From contig JBAJFE010000004.1 of the NCBI GenBank assembly GCA_037903355.1, forward strand, positions 1,054,001 to 1,118,000: DNA of 64,000 bases, read 5' to 3'. The number at the start of each line of letters is the position of its first letter. Position 1 is the stretch's first letter. The stretch is from Trichuris trichiura. Its lineage: Eukaryota > Nematoda > Enoplea > Trichinellida > Trichuridae. This document shows, piece by piece, positions 21,113 to 35,500 of this stretch. The notes under the pieces are model-generated. The model was not told the origin of the DNA. It saw only the letters and a program-made list of their open reading frames with translations, and did not search any database. Position numbers and translations under genes: made by a program.

Positions 21113-23569
21113 TCTCACGAATCAATGAAAACAGAAGGCGACCAGCAAAGAGACGGTTACTGACTTTATCCTTCTCACGTGAAATAGGTCGCAAAAAGCT
21201 CGCGGATGCACTTGGCTAATTCAATGCTCTTGCCATTTCCTACTCTAAACTATACAGTATGAAACAGAGTAGTCAGGAGCCAAGTTTCTCATAGACAAAA
21301 AATATCGATAGCGCTGGCTGCAGTTGTTAATCAAGCAAGCAAGCAACTTTTAACGTATATGCCCTAGCAACCACGATTCAGAGCAACGGATACTGGATTC
21401 GCAATGTAAGCGAGTTAGTGGCAGTGGTTGACAAGGCTAGGTTATGCTGACTCTACCGTGTCTTCCTGCAGAGGCAGCATGTTGAAAAATGGGCGCAGGT
21501 ATGTAGTTTACGCTGCGGGCCACATGCAGGCTGGGGCTAGTAGGGGGCGAACACAATGAGTAGCTCTACGATGGACGAACAATGCCAAATCAGTAATCCG
21601 GTACTGCTGGCTTTGAATAAAGGCTGCTGGGAGAGAAATACGGTAGAAAAATCTCAAAAACGCCTAACAACATGCTTAAAACCTTACAAAGTTAAAAATC
21701 TGAACGAAACAAAGGTGACAGCACAAGACAACCGTTACAGTTTGGAACGCAGGCTATTTTTCTACTGTAAAAAGACCAAGGTCCTTTTGAAGCGTTTACG
21801 AGGTTTTAAAAATACGATTCTTTTATCCGAAAAGTTGTACTGAATTAGCGAACTATTACAGACCAGCTTTTTTCCGCCTTCATCGTCAGGTTGACGGTGG
21901 TTCGAAAACATCCAGAAAAATTCGTTGCGAATTACATTTCAAGAAGAATTATCTTTTCTAAAGTCAGTTTTCTTCTCTTTCTTCTTTCCAAAGGGTGTTT
22001 TTTAATTTTTTTTTCTTTTAAAATATTTTTGCGGTACTTTCAACCCATTCTCAAGTCATTTTACGAATGTCTGTCGACAGAATCCAACTATCCGGAATTT
22101 TGCGTTCAGGAACTGCCTGTAGTCCACTTCCATGACTAAAAGAAGGAACGGGCTTTGGTCAGGCTACGAGCGCATTTTTTATTTGCAAAAATAAGTGATG
22201 ACCAGCCGTCTGGCAGTAATGTAATACTTGGCGTGTCAACTTTGTTTTCATTTTGACTGCGGCCATTAAATTTTAAAAGAATCGGCGCTACGACCACTTC
22301 TAGGTTAAGTATAACCCTATCGTCGTCATACTGTAGCACTGCTGGCCAGCTGTTCTACCATTCCTTAAGTCTAAGCCCGAAGATAAGACTTTTATTCTGG
22401 TTTAAGCTTAGGATATGGCAAAACAGAGTAACCAGCATGCTTGTCAGTAAAGGCAGAACAGAATGGTCGCATCGTTGACGGAAAGGAACCTGCATTTCTC
22501 AAACGGTTGTTAATTGTGGCACCCTTGTGCTGATGAAACGTTAGTTGGTGTTAGAAAGCAATGCAAGTTATTTTTAGTAAACAATATGTTGCTATATGGC
22601 TTAAAAAATGCATTTCAAGTGGATAACTGAAGTTGTGCGCCAACAGAATAAAATCACTAACTTATTCAAATGGAAGTTTAAGTGTATGTTATGGATGTAA
22701 CTTAGGCATGAAAAGCAAGTTAATTTTGGCTCCATACTTTGATCCCATTCCAAACATAACGCATTTTGCGTATCATTCGAGAACGTCAAAAAGTTAGAAA
22801 ATGGCGGCGCGACTGGCTGTTGGCAGCTTGAGTTATTGTGGCTTTATTTTTTGAACAGCCGTAAACGTTGAGATAACCTTTCGCTGAAGACGCTTTCAGA
22901 AAGCTTTGTGGAATCATTTTTTGCTAAAATTTGTTTGATAAACAAAATATCCGTAACTGTCAACACGAAAACCTGTTGGTTTCTTAACAACAAACGTGCA
23001 TGTTAAAACGGAATGACGGCTGGATGACGCTTGTCTAAAACTGAGAAGCTTGATTGTGTTAGCAGTTTCAGGTCACAAAGTCCCTTTTACTTTTTTTGAA
23101 AAAAACTAAAGTGGACATAACGACATCATTTTAAAAATTCCTTTAACCACTCTTCTTACGATTTATACAAACATTTAATTCGCTGTAATCTACCCAAATT
23201 TTGAACCTTTCCTGAACCTACGCATTGAAACAGCAATGACGTCCTTTATTCGCGCTTTGGCTTTTCGATTTTTAAATTAATATGCAGCAAAAGAAGCGCT
23301 TTTGTTTTTAAAACGAACACTGCAATATGGGTGCCATTTTCCGCGAAAAGTATTCTCCCCATTGTTTACTCTGGTAATTGTACGCGCCAAGTGCTTTTAG
23401 AGACAGTCCCTATCACAGCGTTGAACGGATATGTTTCACTCACGATATCGATTTCGTACTGATCAACATAGATGGTATATAAGATTTCCGCGAAAAAGGG
23501 AAGCTTATTTTCAACAATGTTTCACATGCCGTAGGGCGACTGTTGAAACTAAATGACTTTATAGCAGCC
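21113..23569. other. Intergenic region upstream of cubilin
   Basis: It should hold the promoters of the Tudor-like gene (-) and cubilin (+). Open frames at 21556-21843 (+) and 22136-22339 (-) resemble no family and lack convincing splice partners. A hairpin MITE relative lies at 22340-22500. Nothing else is recognised. Confidence 0.5.
22340..22500. mobile_element. Hairpin MITE-like repeat, family member 2
   Basis: Contains the CTTAAGTCTAAGCCCGA / GCTTAGG hairpin and then GGAACCTGCATTT, matching the member at 18480-18692 in part (some segments inverted). Ends are eroded; boundaries are approximate. Confidence 0.45.
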
Positions 23570-26500
23570 ATGATACTTTTGAGAAACGCATGCTTATTCA
23601 TATTCCATTTCGTCTTCCTCGTAAGTGGTCAAATCCTGAGTCCATACGACGAAAGGTATCTTAGCGTTGCTGTGAAATAGCGGTAATTTAATTTGTCTCA
23701 GAGCTCGCATTTTCGTTCACAATGGGAATGTTTACGTTGAAGCAGCCAGAAATATGAACATTCGATTTGGCGCCACAGGGTCTGGTTCCATATTTTTGGG
23801 TAGTATCCCTGTTACCGAGCTTTCTACCACGGTACGACTAAACTGACTGAAGTGCGAATGTATTATGTAAACTTATTCCTTAGGGAAATTTGAGGAAGCT
23901 GCGCAATCGCTTCCGGCTTCTTGAATCCAGACAAAACATGACGATTGACCAGATTACCAGCCTCATTCACAACAATGCGCTGATTCAAGCAACGCTACAG
24001 AATTTTCAGACTCAGGTACTTTTGAAATGAAACAGCCGGATGTTGGGTATTCGTATTTTACAAAATTAGAATTTTATTCGATCCTGCTTTTCCGGAAAAC
24101 TGTAGAATGCAAGCTACAATTCCTAAAACACGATTAGGATAAGCAAATACACTGTACATCGCTAATTATTGATTATTTTAAATGATATTTTCGTTTAAAT
24201 TTTTTACGCTGGTGGAATATTTTATTTTTATTCAAATAACTGCCAGCCGCAATCGCCCACTGCGCGGCGAGGTAACCTTATTTCGTAATCTCTTTTCGAG
24301 ACAATTAGCAATTAGTAATTAATTTTTCGGAGATTTCTTTGATCGAAGGAACGGGTTCGTTTCTTCACGACCAGTGAAGAAGCAACGCACAGTTAGCTTC
24401 TCGCAAAGCAACTTGCTTTCAGCTGCGGAGGCAACTGCAACCGGCAGGAAGACTCAATCAAAGCACACAAAAAAGACTTCGAAAATTACTGCGCGATTTC
24501 CAGTCGCTAAAAGTTGTAAGGGCTCGCCATTAGCCAGTTTAGCCTCTCTGCTATAACAACCTGCACATCATTTAGACACTTGAACGAGACGAGTGCGAAA
24601 GAGGACCATGTCAAAATGGCGCGCTGTGTATTGACGGTTTCAATAAATTTTATTGCATTTGCCCGCCGGAATTCACAGTTAAGTATGATTTAAAAATTTG
24701 AACTGAACCAAAAATGGACCGGCCGGCATTTACTGGCGCAACATTTATGCAAATGAAGTAAGTTCATTGTATAGGGGAAGACATGCAGCGAAGACGTAGA
24801 CGAATGCGCACTTTACAAGAACACAGATCTCGGCTGTCAGAACGGTGGCACATGTTTAAACACGCACGGCGGTTTTAGGTCGGACAAGAGAAGCCTCACG
24901 ATTGTTCCTATATGCTTATTTTCTTCATAGATGTCAATGTCCCTCAAAATGGCATGGATATCGATGTACCGAAGCGAGTGACCAGTGCAAGGAGAGTGGT
25001 TTAAATAAACTTTGCGGGCCACATGGAACATGCGTTTCAGTTGCCAATCCTCACGCGGGAATGGTATGGTCTTATCGCGTAGCAGTTTTCTCTATTTCTG
25101 CCGCTGAACTTATTTTCTTTTTCTCGCTGAGCTTCCAGTTGACGTAAAGCACTAAGGCTTATTGTAGAAGCTTGACATAGCAACAAAGTTAATTTCAAAA
25201 GCTTTTTCCTATTTGACGTGCTGCCAAAGGTACAAGACAAGTCCTGAAAGCTTGGCCCTTTCTTGTAAACTTCGTCGGTACATTATACGGGCATGTCTTG
25301 GTTACAAGGAAGAAAACCTAAACTCTACAAAAAATTGTGTTTTCAAGTATGTCATACGGTATCAATAATTAATTCTTAGGCTTACGAAGCAACTAATTGC
25401 AATACGTTAGAATCATGGAAATAATTGAATTTGAAATAGGCGAATTTTCGACTGTCTCCGCTTCGCAAAGTTTAAAACTTCCACAAGGCGGCAAACAGCT
25501 ATCAGGCTCGTAGATGGAACTAAAGCTTCCTGATGCCTTTATAGGCTGCGTATAAATGTTTCTGCGAAATTGGATGGAAGCAAAGCGAATCGTTGACCGA
25601 TCCGTACTGCGTTGATGTGGATGAATGTTTGGAAAATCCTTGTTTTCCCGGAGTACATTGCTCGAATACTCCTGGCGGTTTCAAATGCGGCTCCTGCCCA
25701 ATTGGTATGAGCGAACGGCGCTTTCAATGCCATTAGGTTTCATATTCTCTCTCCAGGATATACCGGCGATGGAGCGAGATGTTGGGACGTGGACGAATGC
25801 GCTCAAAACAATGGGCATTGTTCCACATCGCCAAAAGTTCAATGCATCAACACTTTTGGCAGTTACCATTGTGGCGCTTGCCCACCCGGATACGAAGGAG
25901 ACGGAACGTCCTGCAGCAGAATTTCTAGCTGCGCCAGCAATCCATGCCATACGTCTGCTAGCTGTATAGAAATGCCATGTGCGTTCGACAAGCTAAAATG
26001 TTGCCTTTTTTGAAATAAGCTTGCTTTTTTTAGCAACAAGCAGAGGATATCGTTGCCAGTGTCCCCCTGGGTTTGTCGGAGATGGTATTGGTCTGAGAGG
26101 TTGCGTGGCATCCGATATAAATCCATGTACATCAGATCCTTGCCAACAAGGTGGCACTTGCCAAGTAAGCTATGCACTTTCTATTTTGTGATTTACTTTC
26201 GGCCTCTTGCATTCCAAGTTTGCAACAGTTGTGTAGGCGTAATACTAAATCTGAACTCACCTCCGCCAATAACTACTTTATGAATATCTTTAGGCAACAA
26301 GCTTCTCTACATTCCTATGCCATTGTCCTCCCGGTTACGACGGCGTATATTGTGAAAGTGTGACTAGTTGTCACAGTTCTCCATGCAAGAATGGAGGAAC
26401 ATGCGCAGCCGACCGCGAGAATGGATACAGGTGCATTTGTCGGCAAGGTACATACGGAATAAATTGTGAGAAGGATGATTCAGGTATCAGCGGGTGGGAC

Positions 26501-29500
26501 ATCCTTTCTGCTTGGTTTGAACTTTATCTTTAGGATGCGGAGGGCATTTCTCCGCAGATAGCGGCACGATTACATTTCCGGCTGGCTCTGACACATACAG
26601 CGTTTCCCAGACGTGCACCTGGTTCATTACTGGCGCTGAAGACAAGATTCTGAATGTCACGTTTCCAAAATTCGACATAGAAAGTCCCTATGGAAGGCTT
26701 AACCAGTTTTGTACATTCGATAATCTGACTCTACTTGACGGCCAGTCTCTGTCGGCTCCGGTAATTGGTGTCTACTGCGGCATTAAAGGAGATCGTTATG
26801 CTCCCGAGAAATACACGCTCACGTCGACGAATAAAGTCGTAGCCATCTTTCGCTCTGATCCAACAGTAGGCGCAACTGGCTTTCAACTTCATTGGGAATC
26901 GACCACGTCAAGTAATTTTTTTTTGAACGTTTATTCTTACAGCGCTGATTCGACCCTTAACTTAGTCTCAAAATATGCCATGCATTTAGGCTTAGGCAAA
27001 AGCAGAAAAGACCGGCTGGCATGATTCCTGAAAACGAACCTGCATTTTTAATTTTACAGTATAACTTCAGGGCGCGTAACGAATATAACCATATTTAGCT
27101 TATTACATAGATATGAGCTTGCATTTTTCGCTTCAGAGGACGATTTGTCATAGTTTATTAACTCATTAGGCCATAGGGCTTTGAAGGGAGAAAGTTAGCT
27201 GCAAATAAACCAGCAGCTTTAAAAGTTTGTGTTGAAAATTGTTATTTTAGCATGCGGGGAACGCCTTTATGAGACCAGCGGTGAAATTCGATCGCCTAAA
27301 TATCCAACAACTTATCCTGCTGGTATCCACTGCAGATGGATATTGAAAACGCAGCCTGGTTTTCATTATAAGTTGCAAGTAACAGTGCTAAGCTTTGCCT
27401 CGGAAAGTGTTAATTGCACGGGTGATCTGCTTGAGGTATGTATGCCTCCTATGAAGCCAGCGTTAAGTTATGAAAAACGTAGATCGATGATGGAGCTCGA
27501 AGCGACGGTCAGCCGATAGCTCAATATTGTACCTCAACGAATATTTCCCAAAACGTTTTTTACTCTTCATTACCTGAAGTACGCGTGTATTTCCGTTCCG
27601 CGGGATTGGCCTCCAAACGCGACACAGCCAAAGGTCGATTTCTAGTGACCTTCGCAGTCCAGGAACGTAAGTCGTCTTCTTGGAATGCTTGTTGTCATTT
27701 TGACCAATTCAAGTCGACCGACGATGCGGAGCCGTTATAACTGATCAAGAAGGGGAAATCACGTCTCCCAATTATGGCAAAGGATACTATTTCAGCAACT
27801 TAGATTGCCTATGGGTTTTTCAATCATCAATGGTCATCCCAACTCAATTGCAGCTGGTTTTCCTTGATTTCGATGTTCAAGGGAGCTTTATATCTCGAGG
27901 CTCCTGGATGCCTCACGCAGTTTTCTCAAGAGGCGGCAAAGTCCCTCTGCCGGATAGTCGCATGCGCCGGCTGTACGGAAAATTGAAACCGCACTGCATG
28001 GGTGATTACGTGGAGGTAAATCCAATATTTAAGCTTTGCGTGAAGCAACCTGATATGGTTCTGAATGCAAGGCCAAGCTTTTTCGTGATTGGTTGACTGC
28101 ACAGATTTTTTTCATGCCTAGATTCGAGACGAAAGAGACGAGGCAGCATCTTCAAGCTCATTTTATTGCGGTGATAACAAACCGTCATTGATACTCTCTT
28201 CCGGTCCAAAACTCTCGTTGCTGTTTCACACCGAAGCAGCCAATAAAAGACGCGGCTTTCGGTTGACGTACAAAAGAAGTAAGAAAAGTTTTTAAAGAAG
28301 TTTTAAACAATATGGTGGCCTAATATTTTTTGCAGAATGTGGATTGCAAATTAGGGACGCCAATGGGACTATACAAAGTCCGAACTTTCCCAACAGCTAT
28401 TCGCAAGCTGAGCAATGTGAATACACAATACGAACAATGTCTTCGTTTGCAATTGAAGTTCTCTTCATGAACGTCGACTTGGGAAACGAGAATGCTTATT
28501 TCAACCGGAACTGTACCGAAAATTTCATTCAGGTTCGCGCGCGCGCCTGACCTAGTGAAAATTTACCGTATAAGGCTTTTTCCAGCTGGACACAGCTTCG
28601 ACTGTATGGTTTAACAAAAGGTTTTGTTCAATGAAAGGTCGTATAAGGTTTACAACATCCGGCGGATATTTCAAAATAATCTTCAATACGAATGGAACAA
28701 CGAAGAATAAAGGATTTCAAGCAGCCTACAAAGTATACGACGTTGGTTGCGGAGCAATTTTAAATAATTTGCATGGCGTTATTACAAGCCCAAGCTATCC
28801 GGATCGTTATTTGCACAATATGGATTGTGTATGGAAAATTTCTGTTCCTTCTGTACTTACGCTCTCTTCCTGCCCTTAATATTATTTTAACGGATTTTTT
28901 TAGGCTTATAGAATTAAGATAAGCTTCAACTCGTTTGCTCTGGAAGAAGAGAGGAACTGCACTCATGATTATGTTGCGGTATACGAAACGTACCAATCGG
29001 ATCAAGTTAATACCGGATTTCTTGGCAGGTGGAACTTTGGGAAATGCAAAGCTTAAACATAGTTGATAAACCTTCCTTTTAGGTTCTGCGGTCACCTTAT
29101 GCCATCGCCTTTGGTGTCCACTTATAATCTTATGGCTATCGTTTTCCATAGCGATTCAAACATGAACAACGACGGTTTTGAACTTCGTTACGACGCAGTA
29201 AAAGGCCACGCGGGTATAGAGAGTATTTTCTAATTTCTGTCGTTCACTGCTGGCCCATTTAGCGTGCGACTTCACTTTCACCGCATCGCACGGCGTAGTC
29301 TCGAGCTACGGTTACCCGGAGCCTGTTTTTCAACGGATGTCCTGCACATATCATATTCGCGTCAACAGAGGTTACAAGATCAGATTACACAGTTTCAACC
29401 TTACGTTGCCTTGCCGTTACGGTTATTTGGAATTCAGGTACGGCTGCCGAAGAAGTCGCAGCAATTTAAAAAACTGAATCTCCGCAGGAACGGTCCGTCG

Positions 29501-32500
29501 GAAACGTCGCCAATCTTTCCCGGGCTGCCGGAATCGAGATTATGCGACAGATTCCAAATAGATGATTTGCAAAGTCACGGAAACATGATTGTTGTCATAT
29601 TTCGGTCCTACGGTGACGTGTTGGCTAGGGCATCGCTGTTGTTTCGTTTCGAATACGAAGAGCTGGCGTCTAGTAAGTTACCACGCTAAATGCACACGTT
29701 TTTCGATGCTCTGTTAGAAGGTAGTCGTAGACTTTTTACGCCGCACACAACAATCCAGAAAAGTGGGTAGAAGTTACCAATTTAAGGGCGTTAAATCTCG
29801 TACCTGAAAATCATTTTAGAAAGCCCAGCAACTAGATTTAAGTATTTTTTAGCTCCTTTTCTAATTTTTCACTTTTACGGAATGTGAAAACAAATATGCG
29901 ACCTTAGTATGGCCTAACTTGTAGTAATGGAAAGCTAATCTTTTTATTACCATAAACGGCTAAGGCCCATTTTGTTGTTTTTTTGAGGCACCTCTGAGGT
30001 AATGACTTCTCAATTTTTGACGAAATTCGTTCAAGAATCTCAATCCAAATTTTCTCGAAAAAGTTTTCAAATTACTTTATTTTAAAAGTTTGAAATTCAG
30101 GTTCAAATAATTTGCATGCGTAACATCAGTTGATTATCTCTGCGCCTGAGAGCGTTGAAATAGGTGCAAAGATGGCTGCATAATTCGGCGTACACTTTTT
30201 AAATTTTGTATAAGCAAAATATCCCGTCCATCTTTTCTCAATTTTTGAAATTTTGAATTTGTGAGTAACAAGTTTTGTTTTTTCTTAGGTTGCGGTGGTG
30301 TTGTGTCTGAAATAACTGGCGATATTGCTTCTCCTCAGCATCCTTACAAAAGCAGTCACAGTTACGACTGCACCTATCACGTTGTTGTTCCGGAGGGTAT
30401 AAGGATACTTTACAGTGCAACCAAGTAAACCATTCTTCACTAGGCAACAAAGTAGCGCTTTTTATTACTTCGTTTGATGGATCCACTCCTGCTTTCAGAG
30501 GGCAGTGCAGCGTGTTTGATACTTTGCAGGTTAGTAGAGAAAAATTCTGTAGAATATTTCCGCATCGCTGAGGACTATTTATAGATCTTTGACGGCCCCT
30601 ACGCAGCCTCTGATCTATTGGAAAACGTCTGCGGAGAACTCGGCCCTCCTCGTATTCTTACTTCAAGCCAAAATCAAATGACAATACATTATCGGCATTT
30701 CGCTACATCTAGCTCTGGATTCCTAGCCAAATATACTACAGGCAGGCTGACTTGCACCTTGCTTTCTCATCACGCGGTTTTCTTTTAGTATGCAAAGACA
30801 TCAGACTATTCGGAATGCATGGTTCGATTAAAAGTCCCGGCTTTCGGTCAACGGTTGCTTCTGAACGTGAATGCAACTGGGAAATCTCAACATATCTCGG
30901 CAACCACATACACTTGCGTTTCCACTATTTTAACGTTGGAAATTCGTACCAAAAAGAGAAATGTAGCAGAGACTACGTTAAAGTGGGTTACGAAAAGGTG
31001 GCTCGAAAAGTAGTATTTCCTTCTACTTCAGCTGGAGACAGCTGTAGGAAAGATTATAGCGGTTGGTCCTAAGCAAAATGCAACACTTGAAGAAGCAAGG
31101 TTTTGCAACGCCTTACGGACTCCTGGAGTGGTCATAATTGAAAATCATTCAGTGGTTTTGAAATTCGTTGCAACAGCCCAATCGAGCGCTCATTTCGGGC
31201 TGGAATGGTCTATGCACGGTAGGTCATCTTAAATATAACACAAGGTACCCACATTAACATGCGCTGCTTACGAATGAGCTTACATTAAGACGATTTTGCT
31301 TCGTTAAAAATAAGTTCCCAAATGTTGTCGCTTCATAAGGAAGATTTTTAAGGATGCGGAGGAGTACACCAAGAGGAGTATGGTACATTGCAAGTTGCGG
31401 CACCGTCTACTTCCCGCTTTGGTGCGGAACTGGCATGCGCTTGGGTGATCGAAGCTCCAGTGGGAAAAAAGATTGCTCTGCAAATACATTCGCTGCTTAT
31501 TTCAACAACCCCGCTTCAGAGGTGTACATACACCAATGGATCAATGCACCAAGATGTTCAGGCATTGCACGTACGTATTGATACTTCGTAGATGCAGTTT
31601 GAAAGGAATATAAAACATTATTATCAGCACAGGTTGACAAAAGTTTAATGCTTCGACAATGACGAAAAGGTTATGCTAAAGTGCATCACTGCTTAGATAC
31701 GCGTTTCAGCTAATCAAAAGCTCACCACAGGCGAGTTATCATTCCATAAAGCAACTGCGAAACTAAGCGGATATTATGGGAGTTAATTTACTTATTTTCT
31801 ATCCAGAAAAAGATTTTAGCTGCGATTTGTGATCACTAACTTTTCAGATATTCAATTCTCGAAATAATGCTTCCGGTTATCCCTTCAAGTCAATCTGCAC
31901 TCACATCGGTGAAGGAAATACAATGATCGTGGAATCAACAAGCAACCAAATGTTTTTGCTGCTTCTTTTGCCGTTGGTCAATCTTCCGATTATAAAGGCT
32001 CAAAACATCTTCTCTGCGGAGTTTACGCTGAAATCTGGTGGTAAGCAAAAGTTGTTGCAACGTAGTAACGCTGCGAAAAGTTCACAAACTGTTCCGTAGG
32101 CTGCGGCGGCGACCTTAACGAGCTGAAGGGCTCATTACAAACTCCCGATTATCCGTCAGTCTATGAAGATAACCTCGAATGCAATTGGCGCATTAGGGTA
32201 CCTCACGGCTTCCTTGTTGAAGTTGAGGTTATTAATCTCAGCATTGGCAATCAATACGTCATTTGTTCTGCCTTTGCTAATTCGGTTCAGGGATATCTTG
32301 CGGTAAGTGTTGCTTTTTTAAAACAATATCGCTCAAGTATATTCCAGAATGACGATTATTCAAAATACAATTTAAAGTCGTTCAAAAATTAGAATAATAA
32401 TAATAATAATAATAACAGAACCTGCGCACACAGTTACCGTACATAGCTATTTAACTGGAAGTCACACAAAAATTATTCATAACTCAGTTGCGCTCAATCA

Positions 32501-32530
32501 ATAGACGATTCTAGTTCTTGTGTCCTACAA

Positions 32531-32597
<67 letters not shown>

Positions 32598-35500
32598 TCT
32601 GTAAAATGTGAATGTATTGTTTTATAGTTGTACGCCCTTTCATCTTGGGTAAAGATGTCTAAAAACGCAGATGGATGTTAAAACTATAAACTCTAAGCGT
32701 AATACGTACAAAATTGTTTACGTATGAAGGAAGCAGACCAGTACAAGCTCACTTAGCTGTTAACAATTTTTTCCAGGTTTTCGATGGCCCGGAAGGCAAC
32801 AGTACCTATCCAATTTTGGCGAAAATGTGCAGCGATGTTTCTTCAGCGAGGAGAAGAATTGTCTCGACCGAAAATGTTCTATTTGTAAAGTTTAAAGGGG
32901 CAAAGCTGAAGCGCAAAAGCGTGCGGGGTTTCTCTGGACTTTTGCTCAACTACGCTGCAGTGTGTGGCAGCAAGTTGAAGGCAACGGCTATACGTCAAAC
33001 TGTTTCGTCAGTAGATACGGTCACGAGGGGTACCTGTCGTTGGCTAATAGAAGCTGAGAGACCTGGTTGGCAGTTCAGACAGAAGAATCTCTGCCTGCTA
33101 AATAACGATAATTTTTCAGATCAGACCGTCAAGTTTAACTTGCATTACCTATCCGTGTCGACTAGCTGCTCCGGCAATTACATGGAAATTTTCGACGGTT
33201 CCGATCCGTCAAATGACACCCTGCTGGGACGTATTTGCGAAAATGGAGATTCCGGCGTATTTTTTTCAACAGGCAACATCTTGTTAGTCCGTCTGGAAGA
33301 AGAAGCTCATAATCTAGACATTTTCCGATTGCATTTTTCATTTTCCTACTCTTCTTCCGATTCGGGTAGGTTGGCGCCAAATATTTTCGCCTTCAACAGT
33401 ACCGTTAGTCAAAATAGGTTGCGGCGGAGACTACTACAGTTCAACAGGGCGTTTCACGTCGCCCTCTTATCCCGAACAGTATCCAAGCGATATGGACTGC
33501 GTTTGGCGGATATTCAATTCTCCAGGCAACCGTATAAGGATTGAATTCAAGTACACGATTGATTGTCTTGCTTTTCGTGCATTGAAAAATGCCTAGGCAC
33601 TTCAAACTTGCCGACTCTTACTTATGCGGGGAAGATTTTTTGGAAATCCGGGAGAAGAATCAGAGCGGTTCCCTTTTGGGGCGTTACTGCGGAGCAAAGC
33701 CACTTTGGTCTATCGAAGGATTCGATCAGCTTTGGATTCGGTTCCGATCAATTGGTGGAAACACGGAAGAAGGCTTCGAGCTAGTTTATACCTTAGGTAA
33801 CAACCTGCATTTTGTAGTAAGCTAATATATTCTCAATTGTAGTAATGGGAGGTGATCTGACCGGAGACAAAGGTTTAATAGCTTCTCCATTTTATTATTA
33901 CCAAGGTTCGTGGGATGTTAATGACTATATCACCTACGGAAGGTCCATGAACGGTTCTTTACCATCAAGACAATTTATCTGGTGGCGTATCACTTGCGAA
34001 CAGGGTCGCATAGTTGCCGCGGTACTATCAGACGTTCAGTTGGAAAACGCAGCGTGGACTGAACGTTACAAAAACTCTTTTTATGCTGAATACATTCAGG
34101 CACGTCTAAACTGTCTGTATGCATCGGCTTGTTAAAAAAACACTTTTTACAGCTTTACGAAGGATTTTGCGACTACAGTGATCCAAATGCACCAACTAAT
34201 TGCCGGCTACTGGACACTGTGACAACTTGGACAAAAGAAAAGTTACATACTGCCTCTACTGAGCAGATGACAGTGCTTTTTCATCTGAAATACAATGGCT
34301 TCCCCAGATTCGTTCTTAGCTGGAAGTGCGTAAACGCAGAGGCAATGGATGATGAACTGAGCTTACACGAAAATGTAGCAAACAACAAGTGTCTATATAC
34401 CGTCAATGCTACTGAGGATCGACAGGCTATTCAATCACCAAATTATCCTTCACCTTATCCGCCTAGCCTAAACTGCTTCTGGTTCATTGCTCACCCGCGG
34501 AACTTCTCCGTAACGTTCCAGATAATGTCAATAGATATTGAAGAGCATGAAAACTGCGCCTACGATTTTCTTGACATTGTTGGCGGTAAGAATTGAAAAT
34601 GTTATCCATGATGCAATATCCATAATTACTTATCAGTATTAATAACTTGATTTCAGCTCAATGTTCTATTTAGGCGGTAACTTTTGCGGTAACATCCCGC
34701 CGAACAAGACAATTACAGTGAAAGGGGACCATGACATGTTGGTCAGATTTTCCAGCGACGCAGCTGTGGCTGGCTCTGGTTTTTTGCTTCATTATTGGCT
34801 AAGTAAATAAGGGTTTAACGAAGAGCGTACAAATTGCTAATATTTTCTTGCATAGCTTGCGGTTCGTCCTTTGAAGTCAACGATGTGGAGCAGGTTCTAA
34901 CTAGTCCGTCGTTTCCCTCAGCCTATCCAAACGATGCCAACTGCTCGTGGACTATTTTCGTCAAAGAGGGCAGAACAATACAAGTCGTATTTTCTACCTT
35001 TCAACTGCAAGACAGCATCAATTGCACGAAAGATTACTTGGAGGTGAGCACGTAAGCTTTGGATGAAAGTTGCCTCAGCCTTTTGAGACCTTATAGATTT
35101 TTAACGGTGACTCCATGGATGCCCCTTCCCTTGGTAGGTTCTGCGGGTCTTCTTTCGCCCAAAGTCCCATCGTATCGACATCCAGCGAAATGATAATACA
35201 GTTTGTATCAGACGGCTCAATAAGCGCTACCGGTTTCAGTTTGTCCGTTGCGTAAGTGCATTTTTTGAGGCAATAGCCACTTTATCTCCTTCTTCAAAAT
35301 AGGGAAGTGCAATATGCCTGCGGCAATGAGCAGCTGCGATTGCATAGTCGCAATATGATTGGAGTGCTCACTTCGCCGGACTATCCCAACCCGTATCGCA
35401 AAAATCTTGACTGTATTTGGATAATTGAATCTCCAAGTGGCACCAGAGTGCAACTGGACTTCAATTCCGATGAATTCGACCTAGAGAGCTACAGTATGGA

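Noticed and set aside
21556..21843. 95-aa open frame upstream of cubilin
   Set aside because: Lys/Leu-rich, no family resemblance, no splice partners, and located where promoters are expected.
24374..24556. Ser/Thr/Lys-rich 60-aa frame as a separate gene
   Set aside because: It lies inside the cubilin gene between the coiled-coil exon and the first EGF module. It may be part of a cubilin exon or intron, but nothing supports an independent gene.
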